64,000 nt of DNA from Parietaria judaica (lineage: Eukaryota > Streptophyta > Magnoliopsida > Rosales > Urticaceae). The stretch spans positions 26,024,420 to 26,088,419 of the forward strand of contig OX940865.1 in NCBI GenBank assembly GCA_954871525.1, given 5' to 3'. The notes under the pieces are model-generated. The model saw only the letters and a list, made by a program, of their open reading frames with translations. It searched no databases and was not told the DNA's origin. A program made the position numbers and the translations under genes. Below, piece by piece: positions 49,684 through 61,499 of the stretch. Within the stretch, counting starts at the first letter, position 1; the number at the start of each line of letters is the position of its first letter.

Positions 49684-49761
<78 letters not shown>
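49684..49761. repeat. (AT)n microsatellite, about 78 bp
   Basis: Perfect AT dinucleotides, the longest AT tract in the window. Confidence 0.95.
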
Positions 49762-49765
<4 letters not shown>

Positions 49766-49815
49766 TTCTATCGAAGTTGTTGAAATTAATTTTAGAAATG
49801 AGAAATCTACGTGTA

Positions 49816-49967
49816 CTATAAAATCTCGATAAATTAATATTGTGACCGGCGAGTTTTATTATACTATCTAAATTATTAATTTATCGAGGAAAAATTTAGT
49901 AACGGTAATTAGAGTTGTGGCCGTAAAAAAATATCATCGAGGTTATTAATTTAACGAGGTTTTATGG
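49816..49967. mobile_element. Emigrant-like (pogo/mariner-type) MITE, 152 bp
   Basis: The left end (CTATAAAATCTCGATAAATT...) and the reverse complement of the right end (CCATAAAACCTCGTTAAATT...) form an inverted repeat of about 24 bp. These match, with a few changes, the ends of the Arabidopsis Emigrant/Lemi1 family (CAGTAAAACCTCTATAAATT...). A TA dinucleotide flanks each end, the expected target duplication. No coding sequence. Confidence 0.7.
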
Positions 49968-49969
49968 TA

Positions 49970-50655
49970 TATTATATATAATATATCTAATGTTCGTGTA
50001 AGTATAATTGTTTGTTATCTTGATATCTAATATGATGCATAAGTCTTTCAGAAAAAGAAAAAAATGTCATCTCCGGGGAGTTAGGCCATTCTGGCCACTA
50101 TGTCATGAGAGGTGTCGAACATTTACAATTTGCAGTTTATGAATACATTAAATAAATCATGCTCTTATTTTATCAATTTCTTTTCTTCGAATAAGTAACA
50201 TTTCTTTGAAACCATGCTTTGGAAAAACGCCTACAAGTATATGATATTATATATATATAGTTATATACATGTGTGTGTGGATAGAGGAGGAGATCAAGTC
50301 CTGAAGAGACGACTCGAAGTCTTCAAAGGAGGCTTCTGAGGCCAAATATATTGAGTTGGTCATTCATAATTTAATATTGTCTCTCTCTCTCAAAAAAATA
50401 TTGTCTCCCTTTTTTGAGGAGTTACACTTAAAAGTTAAAACTATTCTTTGTAAATTACTATTTGTTTATTGATTTATTCAACAAGAGTTTATTAACGGTG
50501 TTCTTTTAGCAAGTGGGTCTTTACAGAGAAGGCAACTAAAGAGTTTATTAAGAAATACCTATTTTGCACAATTTATTTAAAAAAAATTATCTATTTTAAC
50601 ACAAATTAAGTAGTTTTTTTTAAAAAAAAAAATTGTAACAAAATGAGCATTTCGC

Positions 50656-50697
<42 letters not shown>

Positions 50698-51483
50698 TAA
50701 CTTACTAATGTTTATATATAAAACAATTACCATTCTTTCACCGCAAGTGAGATCATTTTAACATTTTTTTTTCTAACATCAGATTCACGATACTAAATGA
50801 TCTTTTAATTTTTATTTATTTATTAATGATGTGAGTCTTCATGGCGCCTGTTTTCGTAGAGCTGTCTTTACACTCTGTTATTGTATAATTGTTTTTTTAC
50901 TTCTTTTTTCTACGAACCTTCTTATTATAATATTTATAAAGCATTTTAGAAAATCTTAAATAGTTTACTTTAATATATTTAAGCCTGACCCAATGCATCT
51001 TCCTCCTTTTTATAATATATATAAAACTCGGCTACTTTAATGGTCGATATCATTAAGTAAATACCACTTTTAATTTAGTAAATACATAAAAATGTGGCTC
51101 CAAAAGGCAAAAAGACCAATATCTTCTTTGTTACCGAACCTTATTTTGGTGATACCTACTAAGGAGGACCCGCCACCCGGACCCAAGAGAGGAGACGGGT
51201 TCGGGCCTAGATGCTGGGACAAGACTAATGTAGGAGATGGATCTTCAACTTCAACGTGCCGTGGGTACTCAGTACTCACACGCCGAGCAGAGTACTTCGG
51301 TTTTGCTTGCTTTGTTTAATTAAGCAATCTAAATAATTTATTTTGTTCCGCTTTTCAATAATGCAAATTACTTCTGTAATTAGAATATTATTGTAACGCA
51401 GCCTAAAAACGGGTCTTTTTCATTGATGAGAGACAGCTCCCGATACGAGATCACTATCCCGGGTCATAAAACAAATGAAGAAG

Positions 51484-51515
<32 letters not shown>

Positions 51516-51852
51516 TGAAATTATGAAATCAAGGCAGAGTATCTATAGAGTTCCCATATGGAAGTGTAGCAGATTTTCTCGGAACATAGAATTTTCTCAA
51601 CTGTACAAAGATAACTCAGACGTAACTTTTTCTTTCATCGTTATAATTCCAAGAGAGATTAAGCAACACGAAAACGGAAACGAAAAAACAAAAGAAGAGG
51701 CAACTACATATTTTTGACATCCTTCCGGTCCGGTTCCAACGTCTATACAAAGTTATACTCTCAACCAGAACAAGCGAAGGATCTTAAACAGAACGAAACG
51801 GATTTTTCTTGGAAAATTCAACCGGGTCTTCTTTAATTTGATCAAAAGAGAC
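49970..51852. other. Intergenic, microsatellites, no gene seen
   Basis: (AT)n at about 50659-50693 and (AAT)n at about 51484-51514. A GC-richer patch at 51150-51300 has a 75-codon frame that I do not recognise. The right end is the 3' flank of the ORM gene. Confidence 0.45.
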
Positions 51853-54631
51853 TCACTTATCGGAGTTGATTCCGAAGATCCGGACTTTGTGCATGTTGGG
51901 GAACTTGGCGATGACTAGCACTGTGACGGCGATGGTGTTGAGGAAGAGCATGGGATGTTGGTAGTTCGTTGTGTGAGAGGCGATCAAGTACCTGAAATCG
52001 GAGAATTGAAGCCACACGTTTACAAAATGTACAAATATATATCAGAACGAATGTATGATTTATGAGTGAAACTAACAAAACACAACTTATTTTCTTTTCC
52101 GAGTTATTATTAGTCGTGCCTCGTGAACTTGTTGTGTTGTAGCAAGTTCTCCCTTGACAGTTTAATAATCAACAGTTATCGTCAAATTTAGAGCCAAGTG
52201 CAATGCACATGTTAGCGAGGACGATTATTGGGTGTTGTAATTTACAAGTTCTGCGGAGAACTGCTACCAAGAAAAAGTTTTAGACAAAAACTGAGACAAC
52301 ACGAAAAGTTCAAGGGGCATCGCTAATAACTACTCTCTCTTTTTTTTTCCTCTCTAATTGTGCAATACCAACGTCAAATTAAAAAAGGACGGTTCTACTT
52401 AAAACAGAATCTCTAGTAACATTTCCCCTATATCATCACATTTTGTCAATGAGATCCTATTTGTCTAGCCTTCAAGCATCAATCTACAAGAGCTATGCTC
52501 ATATTGTTTGGTACGGATTTGAGGATTCGAAGTCAGTATTCATAAAACTAAGGTTAGTAACTGAGGTTTACAGAATTTTAACATATATAATGGAACCATT
52601 TTACTAAGCAAATAAAAAATCGAAAAAACTTCACTGCCTTGCCATAGAATGAGATGACCTGATTTTTATCTACTCTGTAACTATTTCAAATAAAATAGTG
52701 TAACGAAACAATCACTATTTCCAGAGAGCAAGCAGCAAGTATCCGTCCCGTATATTGAAAGTTTGAACATGCCACTTATCTATATGAAAGCTCATATCGC
52801 AAATCCATTGGGGGCAGGCAACACAAACAGGACAAAGACAGAACTCTAAATCCGTTGGCAAGAATAACAAGTACTATAAATATATAGCAACATTCACAAT
52901 CAAGTTTAACTTCATTTATTATTTTGACCGCTATCAGGGAAGGTGAATCACAAATAAAATCCATTTGATCGAGATAAAAAGAAGCCTAACTTACAACACA
53001 TCAATTTATTTTACCATTATTTATTTTTTTCTTTCTAGGGGATTAACCTATTAACTTGGTTAAACATTTAAATCAAGAATTGCAGATACAGAAGAATTTT
53101 TTAAAAAAAGAAGAACAAACTAACATGCAAAACTACGGCCATGAAAATGCTGCTGAAAAGAAAACTTACAAGACTACAGGAACAACAGTTAAGAATTTCC
53201 TGTTCCGCGTAAGTTGCTTTCCACTATCAATCTGCTCCCACCAGGTCAACCCGTTATAGATCCCCTGGTCATCAGCAAAAGGCGTTCCTTTCTTCCAGTG
53301 GAAGAAGTGATAGGTTATCTGTAGTTCCAAGGAAAAAATTACCCAAATTACAAACAAAAATTAAGTATCAACTTATCATAAAAGAAGGTAATAAGATATA
53401 CATCATCTAAAGCTAATCAAATAGATAACTAATTTAAAAAGAAAAGGACATGGTGATATACTGATAGGAAAATATAGAGCCCTTAATTTTTAGGGTTGTC
53501 TTGATCATTAAAGAATTCTGTGGTAGGAAAAAAAAATACTGACGACGCACATCTCTACAATTTGCGTCCAATCGAACTCTCAAAAGAAATACCTTCACAA
53601 TACGTTCATCTAAGTCTCGAATATTTTACTGAACCAAGATATTCACAATCACTAGATTAATTTTCGCCCTCCAATTATTGCTATCAATATTCTGATTTAA
53701 AATGCCCGTATAAGGAAGTTTAAAAGGGACCTAAGTCAAAAGAAAACCTAACAGCAACAAATATACCAAACAAAAAAAGATCGCCGTCGTAAAAAACCAT
53801 GACACATAAGACTGCACATACAACTATTTATTGCTGAATTTATCTCCATGTACAATGTCTAAGACCTAGCATTCGTTGCCTTCCTATATCCCAATCTGCA
53901 TACAGTTTCTTACTGATCCAAATCCCAACATCTTAGGCCCAATGGGAATAACCCGTTAACCCATTATTACATATCAAGAAACCCGTCCCAAGCCTACATA
54001 AGAAAACTTCCGAATTCAGAGTTCTTTCGGATCGCCTGCATAGTCGATAGCTTCTTGATTCAATTCTTGCGGTGTCAAAAGGCTATGAGTTATTCATCTA
54101 GCTTTGCTAAATGATTTTTTCCACAATTTAACCGATTTCAACAGCCGGAATCCCAAAGATACCATACATCGATTTCCTCTCTAATTGTCTAGAGTCCAAA
54201 CTGAAGACAAAGAAATCCATATTCAAAGAATTCATATAACTTAACCTTGATCCTATAAATATATATCATCGGCGATCTCTCCATCAAAAATCAAGCAAAA
54301 ACCGAACAAAGAAACCGCACAAAAACCTAATCGAACCTAGACGAATCCACAATAGCCTGGACGAAACAAATGAAATCGAATCCAATCCAATCTGATCAAT
54401 CAAACACGCAATCGAAGAAGAGAAAGAAAGAGAGGAAAGGCGTACGAGGAAGTGCGAGAGGTTGACGACGGTCCAGGCCATGCCAGGGGAGCAGCCGAAG
54501 ACGGAGAGGACGACGAGCCAGGAGAAGAAGACGATGAGGATGTAGGTGGTCCAGACGCCCGGGTACATGAACCACTCGGTGTTCCGGTTCAGATCCGTGG
54601 GCGGAACCGCCGTGACGTACAGATTCGCCAT
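51853..54631 (-). CDS. ORM1: ORM/ORMDL sphingolipid biosynthesis regulator
   Basis: Exons 54446-54631, 53170-53318 and 51853-51991 (186+149+139 = 474 nt) encode 157 residues, the standard length of plant ORMs. All junctions are GT-AG and in frame. Landmarks are MANLYVTAVPPTDLNRNTEW at the start, YPGVWTTYILIVFFSWLVVL (first membrane segment), SVFGCSPGMAWTVVNLSHF, KGTPFADDQGIYNGLTWWEQ and the end KFPNMHKVRIFGINSDK. ORM proteins sit in the ER membrane and hold back serine palmitoyltransferase, the first enzyme of sphingolipid synthesis. Introns are 1178 and 1127 bp. The minus-strand gene order with the LRAT and FKGP genes matches Arabidopsis chromosome 1. Confidence 0.98.
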
Positions 54632-54743
54632 CGCAGGGCTCGCGAAGCTCGGATTGGAGGAGGAAGAATGGGGATCGGAATCGAGGGTTTTCGTGCTGGT
54701 CTTGGCTTTCCAAGGTTTTGGATTTGTGGGTGTGTCTGTCGTT

Positions 54744-54780
<37 letters not shown>

Positions 54781-56235
54781 CTCTAATAATGGCGAGAGAG
54801 AGACGTTAATGGTGGGATTAGAGCCTGATTAACGAATAACCTACTTTGTTAACACGCCTCTTCATAAAACTATGTCGTAGATCACACAAAACGACGACGT
54901 TTTTGGTGATATTTCGTACGACCATTTCGACGGATTTTCTGTTACGAATATGATAACACAATGAAATCTAATTAGATGCGATTAAAAAAATATATTTACG
55001 TATTTATTGTATTATTAGTTTAAAAAAATATATTGAATGGCATGAGTTTAATTGTTTAGTTTATGGATGAATATCACGATGTGAATAGACAGTGCTAATC
55101 AATTTGAAAATGATTATATTAATTAAGTTAAAAGAGTTTCATGAGTTAAACACGTGAGATAACCTAATTGGAAATCGGATCACTTCTTATGATGTCGGAA
55201 CTCTATCTTTTACTTTAAAAAAATTATATAAGTTTAGTTAAAAACTCTTAAGACACGTACCAATTGATGCAACAACAATATACAATTTGTCACTCCTCCC
55301 GTAGACCATTTTCTATTCCGATCTCAATATCAAATGTGATATGACGTGAAATAAATTTAAAAAAAAATAAAAAATACTAAAAGAAACATTATGATTATAT
55401 AGTATAGCATTAAATAGTTGCATATCTTAATCTAAATTAACAAATAAATAAATAAATATGCATACGTATCAATTCAATATTGGAAAAAGATACGGTGACA
55501 ACACGCAAATGCAAGATGATTCGCGTGTTCCTAATATGTTGTTAACTTACCATTAATGTTTCGCATATGTTACGGGAAAAAACGTGTATAAAGAGAATGT
55601 TCTATTTCAAGCAAAATTAAGTGATATATATCATATCATATGTTAGAGGCTATTATTTGTGTGGTAGAGAGTGGGAAATTAATTATTAGCTTTTATAAGA
55701 GTGATTATCTTAGATAGAAAAGTGGAAAAGAATTAGATTAAAAAGATCTTCGAAATCAAATAAGAAGAACAAGAGAATGTATAGCAAGGTTAAAGAAAAG
55801 TCAATTTTAAAGAAGACGATAAAGATCAAATAGTAATAAACCATTTTGACTTCTTACAAATAAAGTTTAATATCTAGATCAATGTATGTTTTTATATTAT
55901 ATAGTTCACATACCTTATCATGTCTACAAATCAAAATAAGAAATGTAAGTGGATTTTATAGTTGACAAAGTCCACATAGGCTCAATGAATCGATTATATA
56001 TATTATTAACTGCACTAATGATTCATTTTTTATTTATTATTTGTCACCATCACCCGTCATATACTTGTGTCATTTAAATAATTATGTAAGATATATCAGA
56101 TAATATAGTTTATTTTTAATTTTTTACAAAAAATTGTAATTAAATGTACAATGTTTAATTTCTCACACTAGACATTTATCATCCTCATCGATTTTCTGTC
56201 TAGAAACCACACTAAGAAACTCCCTCGCTTGAAGT
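54632..56235. other. ORM upstream region and AT-rich intergenic
   Basis: A GA tract at 54747-54774 lies in the ORM leader or promoter. Beyond 54850 the DNA is AT-rich without supported features. Confidence 0.5.
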
Positions 56236-56450
56236 TGTTCATTGCTATCCTCTACTGAATCTGATTCCGCGGGGAGAGGAGAAGCCAGTCGTTGCTATCC
56301 TCTACTGAATCTGATTCCGCGGAGAAGAGGAGAACCCGTCGGGGTTCGCCGATGCTTCGTGCAACTACTTCGACGGAGTGTGGATTTACACGACGAGCAC
56401 GCGATCAGTGGTGAGGTGCGATCGTACGTGCAAAGAGATCCTCGTTGACT
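56236..56450 (+). pseudogene. Gene fragment with tandem duplication, possibly TBL/PMR5N-like
   Basis: A GC-richer island in AT-rich DNA. One frame (from about 56342) reads FADASCNYFDGVWIYTTSTR and then RCDRTCKEI, which recalls the Cys-rich start (C..F.G.W) of trichome-birefringence-like proteins; no longer frame supports it. Just before, a block of about 50 bp starting TTGCTATCCTCTACTGAATC occurs twice in tandem (about 56245 and 56292). I read it as a captured or decayed exon piece. Confidence 0.3.
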
Positions 56451-57068
56451 TCTATACATAAAAAAAATTAAACATAAAAAATTATATAAATATTAAATGC
56501 ATAGTTTTAATATTAAATATTATAATAATCAAGGGTATGAAAAGAAACGTTGACTATTTTATAAAAGTCAAGTTTCAATTCTCTAGAGCTATAGACATAT
56601 TATAAGACGTATTATTGGTAGAGTAAATTTATAAATAAAATATACTAATAGTAATACTTTTGTGATGTTATTCACATAAATAATATTAACATTATTATAG
56701 TAATGTTTGCATCAGTTGTACATTTGAAGAACCAATGTGGGATTTTTTTTTTTTAGGTTTTGTATGTCAGATATATGTGATGATGGTTCCTTATGTTAAT
56801 GAATTAATAGTCAAATTATTGAGTTTATTTATTGGGAATAATATGGATATATGTAAAAAAAATCTTTTTGTTACCATTGTATTACCATAAGAGAATTACA
56901 ATAATATATCTTGATATGCTCTAAAATTATTACTATATGTTCTTGAGAGAAGAGTAGTTTGTCAAAAAAAAAAAAACCACAACGTTGTCTTATACAAAAT
57001 TTGGCTTATCAAATGTCTATTATTTAAAATTTTAAATCACTCGAGTTAACTTGATAAATATGACCGAA
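56451..57068. other. AT-rich intergenic, no gene seen
   Basis: No supported feature. Confidence 0.5.
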
Positions 57069-57069
57069 T

Positions 57070-57256
57070 TAGAGCAGTCCAACCTGCGCACATCACTCAT
57101 TTAAACAAGTACTTTGCGGGGGCGGGCATCCCACGACCGGCTCACCAACAAATAAATATTTTCTAAATCAATTTGTTGGTGAGCGGGTCGTGGGGTGTCC
57201 CTTTACTAAACGGGTAGGTTTTATCCGGCGATATCGCACTGCAGGTTGGGCACTCT
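57070..57256. mobile_element. Foldback (hairpin) MITE, about 187 bp
   Basis: Inverted arms run from the ends (AGAGCAGTCCAACCTGC and the reverse complement CAGAGTGCCCAACCTGC) to the centre, where GGGCATCCCACGACCGGCTC ACCAACAAAT pairs with ATTTGTTGGTGAGCGGGTCG TGGGGTGTCCC around a loop of 18 bp. No coding sequence. The target duplication is unclear. It lies about 250 bp downstream of the LRAT stop. Confidence 0.6.
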
Positions 57257-57508
57257 GTGTCTAGGCCCAACCTGGACACGGGCTGCGGGACGGGCAAGCT
57301 CACCCACTGGCTGCCTTAGCCGTCGCATCTCTCATGTATTTTTCCCTCTCCTACTGAGAACATAAAAAAAATCCATTACTTTGAAGTTTGAACAATAGGA
57401 ACCCAATGCCCACCTCTGACGAATATCACCAAAATGCTTATTTCCCAACAATGATCATCAAATATATATATATATATAGATACAGCTTCACGTCAACATA
57501 TATAAAAC

Positions 57509-59132
57509 TCACATAATTCTAGCAACCTGTTCATTGTTGGAAGATTCACTATCTTCATCTTCATCCTCAGCTTTCCAACCCAAATTTACAGCCAATTCCT
57601 CCACAGCCACTTTAATGACATCACTCCTAACCCCGATATCCGTGGCGTATCGGCTCATACAGTACATCCCGGCGGTCACCGTCGCCACTCCAACCGGGCT
57701 CGGTATCAGCAGCTTCAGTGGAGAAGACAGAATCGCCGCCAAAGGCGCTCCGATCACCGATGAAGCCTGCCCGCTTCTCCCGACCCCGAGCCTCTCCAGA
57801 ATCAGAAGGCCCGTCTTGCAATATAGAGCGAAGTCCTCGCAGTTGTTCTGGAAAACATTGTAATTGCCGAACCCGTTCTGGAGAAGGTGCATCGCCCGGT
57901 GGATGACTTGCTCGGTCGTGTCGGATCCGGCGGTCGTGCAGGTGCCGCCCCGGATTTTGGCCAGGAAGGTGGGAGGAGTGACACCGTATTCAAAGCAGTA
58001 GACTGATCCGTTTTTGAGGAAGCAGTCGAGGCAGGAGAGGACGACGCCGCTGTTTGGCTGCCTGAATCCGCAGTCGGGGAAGGTCGGGCAGGAGGGGGGG
58101 TCGCCGGAGGACTCATCAGAGTCGAGGTTCCGCTCAGGTCGGAAATGGACCACTTTGCTTCCACCAACGAAGATACCTGGAATTACGGCGACGAGTGTAC
58201 AATTTAAAAAGCGAGGGCAGAAATAATAAGCGACGTTCCTTGAGGTGCAAGCAAGCCCCACGACATAAAAAACAGAAAACGCTCACCTTACCCGAAATTA
58301 AAAAAAAAAAAAACTAATATCATTATGATTATATCATTGCAGTCTCTGGTACGTTGCAAGAATTCATCAAAAAGCTAATACTATGTTCGAGCCCCACGAC
58401 ATAGAAAAACGCTCACCTTACCAGAAAAAGAAGAAACAAAAAGAAAAAACAGCATATAAAGATTTGCAGTCTCCTGTATGTTGCAAGCATTCATCAAAAG
58501 CTCTTACTATACAATGTTCGAGCCCCGCGACATAACGAGAAAAACGCTCAGCTTACGAGAAGAAATATACATAAAAGATTCGCAATCTCAGCAAGAATTC
58601 ATAAAAAGATTCTTAAACTTCACAAAATAAATTCAAACACACATGAATTCTTGCCTTTCAGCTCAAATAAACAGCATCACAAGGTACCAAAATCGAATAA
58701 AACAGAACGGTACGAATAACCGGTAGATCTTCGGAATTTGTTCATACAATTCCGGATTTCGCCTCCTACAATCCCTAGAACTTCACTTCATAATGACATG
58801 GAAAACCAACTCAACGACATGGATTTGAGCAAAGGGATAAATATCTAGGTCAACAGAGAACCAGGGATTCAACAATTCAGTTGACTAATTGCTCGAACAG
58901 AAGCAGAAAAGTAGAGACAGTGATATCAAACCGAACCCACATTGCACAATTTCATCCCAAAACTGAAGCAATTACCCAGATTCAGATTGGCAAAAAGAAA
59001 CCCAAAAATCATCTGGTTAGAGAGAGAGAGAGAGAGACCGTGGTGAGAGTAAGCGAAGACAGCTCTGTAAGTGTAGATATGATCGCCTGGCTTGATCTCG
59101 CTTCTCTCCACCCTGTTCGTGAGCAAACCCAT
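57509..59132 (-). CDS. LRAT (NC) domain-containing protein
   Basis: Exons 59039-59132 and 57509-58176 (94+668 = 762 nt, 253 residues), GT-AG intron with the split Gly codon of SHHG. The LRAT/NlpC-P60 fold is visible: PGDHIYTY near residue 16, the conserved His in YSHHGI (H31), and the catalytic Cys in [12 protein letters not shown] (C144). A hydrophobic stretch rich in Pro/Ala/Leu/Val (about 165-205) may associate with membrane, and the tail is acidic ([14 protein letters not shown]). Animal relatives are acyltransferases or phospholipases; the plant substrate is unknown. The protein equals the NC-domain gene that lies between FKGP and ORM in Arabidopsis. A GA tract just inside the intron (59022-59036) borders the donor. 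Confidence 0.93.
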
Positions 59133-60269
59133 CGCTCTCTTCTTCTAAGCAAGCGACTGAAGATCAGACATTGACCCTGGAAGAAATGAGCTTCGCAAGC
59201 ACATGATCCAATGAGCTTGAGCCCAAAAAACGAGAAGAAGAACTGATTGACTACTGACCAGGAATGCGATGACCCACTTCACCGAATCGAAGAATTGGAG
59301 ACTGGTCTTGGGATTAGCTTTGGATTCCTTCTCTTGGTGATGGTGATGGTGATGGTGATGGATGATGAAGATGGAGGTGGTTTGGTTTGTTAGTGATTAG
59401 AGCTGAAAGCGACAAGTGGTGGTGCTGATTTGGAAGCAAGCACGGACCTCCTTTCTCTCAAATCCTAATTGTGCTGTAAGTAATATGGGAGTTTCGGAAT
59501 CGGGAGTCAGGAAACCGAAAACCGGACTTTATGTGTGAATAATTAAAAATACAGTTCGGAAATTTTCGTTTCCGAATTCCGAGTTTATTATTAAAAGATT
59601 CCAACTTTTAGGTTTTGTGTTTTTATTAATTTATATAATAATTATTATTTAATCTGAATCGTCGCATCAGCAATTGATGGTTAAGAATCAATATTTTCAA
59701 AATTGCCCATTATTAAAATTAAAAAAAATCGATAATTTTTAACTTATTATAAACCATTATTTTATGTATTCTATTGGCTAATTTGTAAGATTGAATCATT
59801 GTGCGTTTGAACTTTTATTCATAGTACCATTAGTCTAAATTTAATAATTTTGTCGTGGTTTTTACTCTTCTTAATTTGTAATGGAAATGGAAATGATTCG
59901 TTGTGTAGTAATTAGTCCCAACAAAAAGGATCTTTTGCTTTTTCTTCTGCAAAAACGACTTCGTTTTATAAAGGCGAGTCAGGAATATCAATCAGCTTTG
60001 GATTCTTTGCCCAGTTTCCACGTTAATGTTTTATGCTTTGCCTATCACTATCTCACTTTTCTTATAAAAAAACATATTTATTTATGTGTGCAAATGTACT
60101 GTAATTATTACGCTTAGATATATCATATAACGTCCTTAACGTGTGGCCCCTTAAATAATTATATATATAATATAGCACGAGTTGAGTGGTAGGTAAAGTT
60201 GAAAATGACCCTACACTTAAATGTAATTTATAGTCGTTTATTAAAAATTACGTAAAAAGCATTGAATCT
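59133..60269. other. Upstream region of the LRAT gene; no further gene
   Basis: 59133-59480 is balanced in composition and likely holds leader and promoter, including a (GGTGAT)n-like run at 59337-59362. The rest is AT-rich. Confidence 0.5.
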
Positions 60270-60277
60270 ATATTTAC

Positions 60278-60558
60278 TAGAGCTCCAGTTGACGACGACC
60301 TCACGCCGTTCGCGACGCATCGCGGCGTTTTCGGGGAATCGCGACGCATCGCGATTCGGAGGATGAAATCGCGATCAATCGCGAACCTGGAGCATCGTGG
60401 CGACGTGATGCCTCTCCCTCTCTCTCCGTCTCACGGTCTCCCTCTCTCTCTCTCAACTCCATCGCGATGCATCGCGACGTGCACCATCGCGACGTGCACT
60501 TTGGCGATCTCCGGCGATTTCACCGCGACCGGTCGCGACGCCGTGAAATTCAGCTCTA
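60278..60558. mobile_element. 281-bp hAT-type element with dense TCGCGA motifs
   Basis: Ends TAGAGCTCCAG and TTCAGCTCTA (reverse complement TAGAGCTGAA) with the perfect 8-bp duplication ATATTTAC at 60270-60277 and 60559-60566. In sharp contrast to the surroundings, the body is GC-rich and packed with ATCGCGAT, GCGACGCATCGCG and CATCGCGACGTGCAC, partly as direct and partly as inverted copies, so it should fold into hairpins. No coding sequence; the frame across it is fortuitous. Confidence 0.75.
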
Positions 60559-60566
60559 ATATTTAC

Positions 60567-61499
60567 TACTTCTCAACTTTGTATGTTGATAATTTTTCAT
60601 CATCTAGCTCGAGTACGAATCAAACGAACTAAATAAATCCATATAAAAATCGCTATGTTATCCATATGCACACATATCTGAATACTTTTATCGAAATCAA
60701 AATTTACCAGTTTAATTTTCGCAGTTTCAACGATCAAACATTGCAAAGACCCAATTCTTTAATAGATAAATGCTCAATACCCAAATGCATTTTCAGCTAT
60801 CAATTTTAGTTTTTGGCTATCACGCTCTCTATATTTTTGGAAAGTAATGGAATACCCCTCACGGATTAAAAATAAAATGAAAAACCTCAATTTCTTTTTA
60901 AAAATCATTTTTTTATACAAGTTCCACAAAATTTAGAATAAATTGTATTGTTTGTTAATATATAGAATAAAATGAAAAACCTTAATTTCTTTTTAAAAGT
61001 CATTTTTTTTATACAAGTTCCACAAAATTTAGAATAAATTGTATTGTTTGTTAATATATAGAAGTCCCATAAAATTATTGAATAATTGTAAAGTTGATTA
61101 TTTAAGTCAAATAGTCATGTTATGCACACCAGTTTATATTATTTTTTTCTTTGTTTTTAACATATAAAAAGCAACGTGCTAGTTTTTTAAAGCATATTGA
61201 GGATTACTGCACACACAAATAACCAGAACTCATAGGGCACTTGTTTCATTTATTCAAGAAATTAGAAACTGAAGTGGTAGAGTAATACAAATTACAAATG
61301 TTACAAACAGACCCCTATTTTTTGTTTATTACAACAGTTGCCACAAAAGTGGAATCTTATTTTTGACACACGTATTGAATAGAATGGTATCTTTACACCA
61401 TTATATTTATATATGATGAGTATATATAATACGTAACTTGACGTGAAAATAAACATGCAAGAATCAACGCAAAGAACAATCAAGTTAAACGACGCCGTG
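60567..61499. other. 3' flank of FKGP and AT-rich DNA
   Basis: Besides the tandem duplication at 60871-61063 only AT-rich DNA. TTTATT on the plus strand at about 61325-61330 gives AATAAA on the minus strand about 170 nt after the FKGP stop, a possible polyadenylation signal. Confidence 0.45.
60871..61063. repeat. 95-bp tandem duplication
   Basis: AATAAAATGAAAAACCTCAA at 60871 and AATAAAATGAAAAACCTTAA at 60966 begin two nearly identical copies, each ending TTGTTTGTTAATATATAGAA. Confidence 0.9.

Noticed and set aside
51092..51319. 75-codon ORF in a GC-richer patch
   Set aside because: No family recognised and both strands are open; not enough to call a gene.
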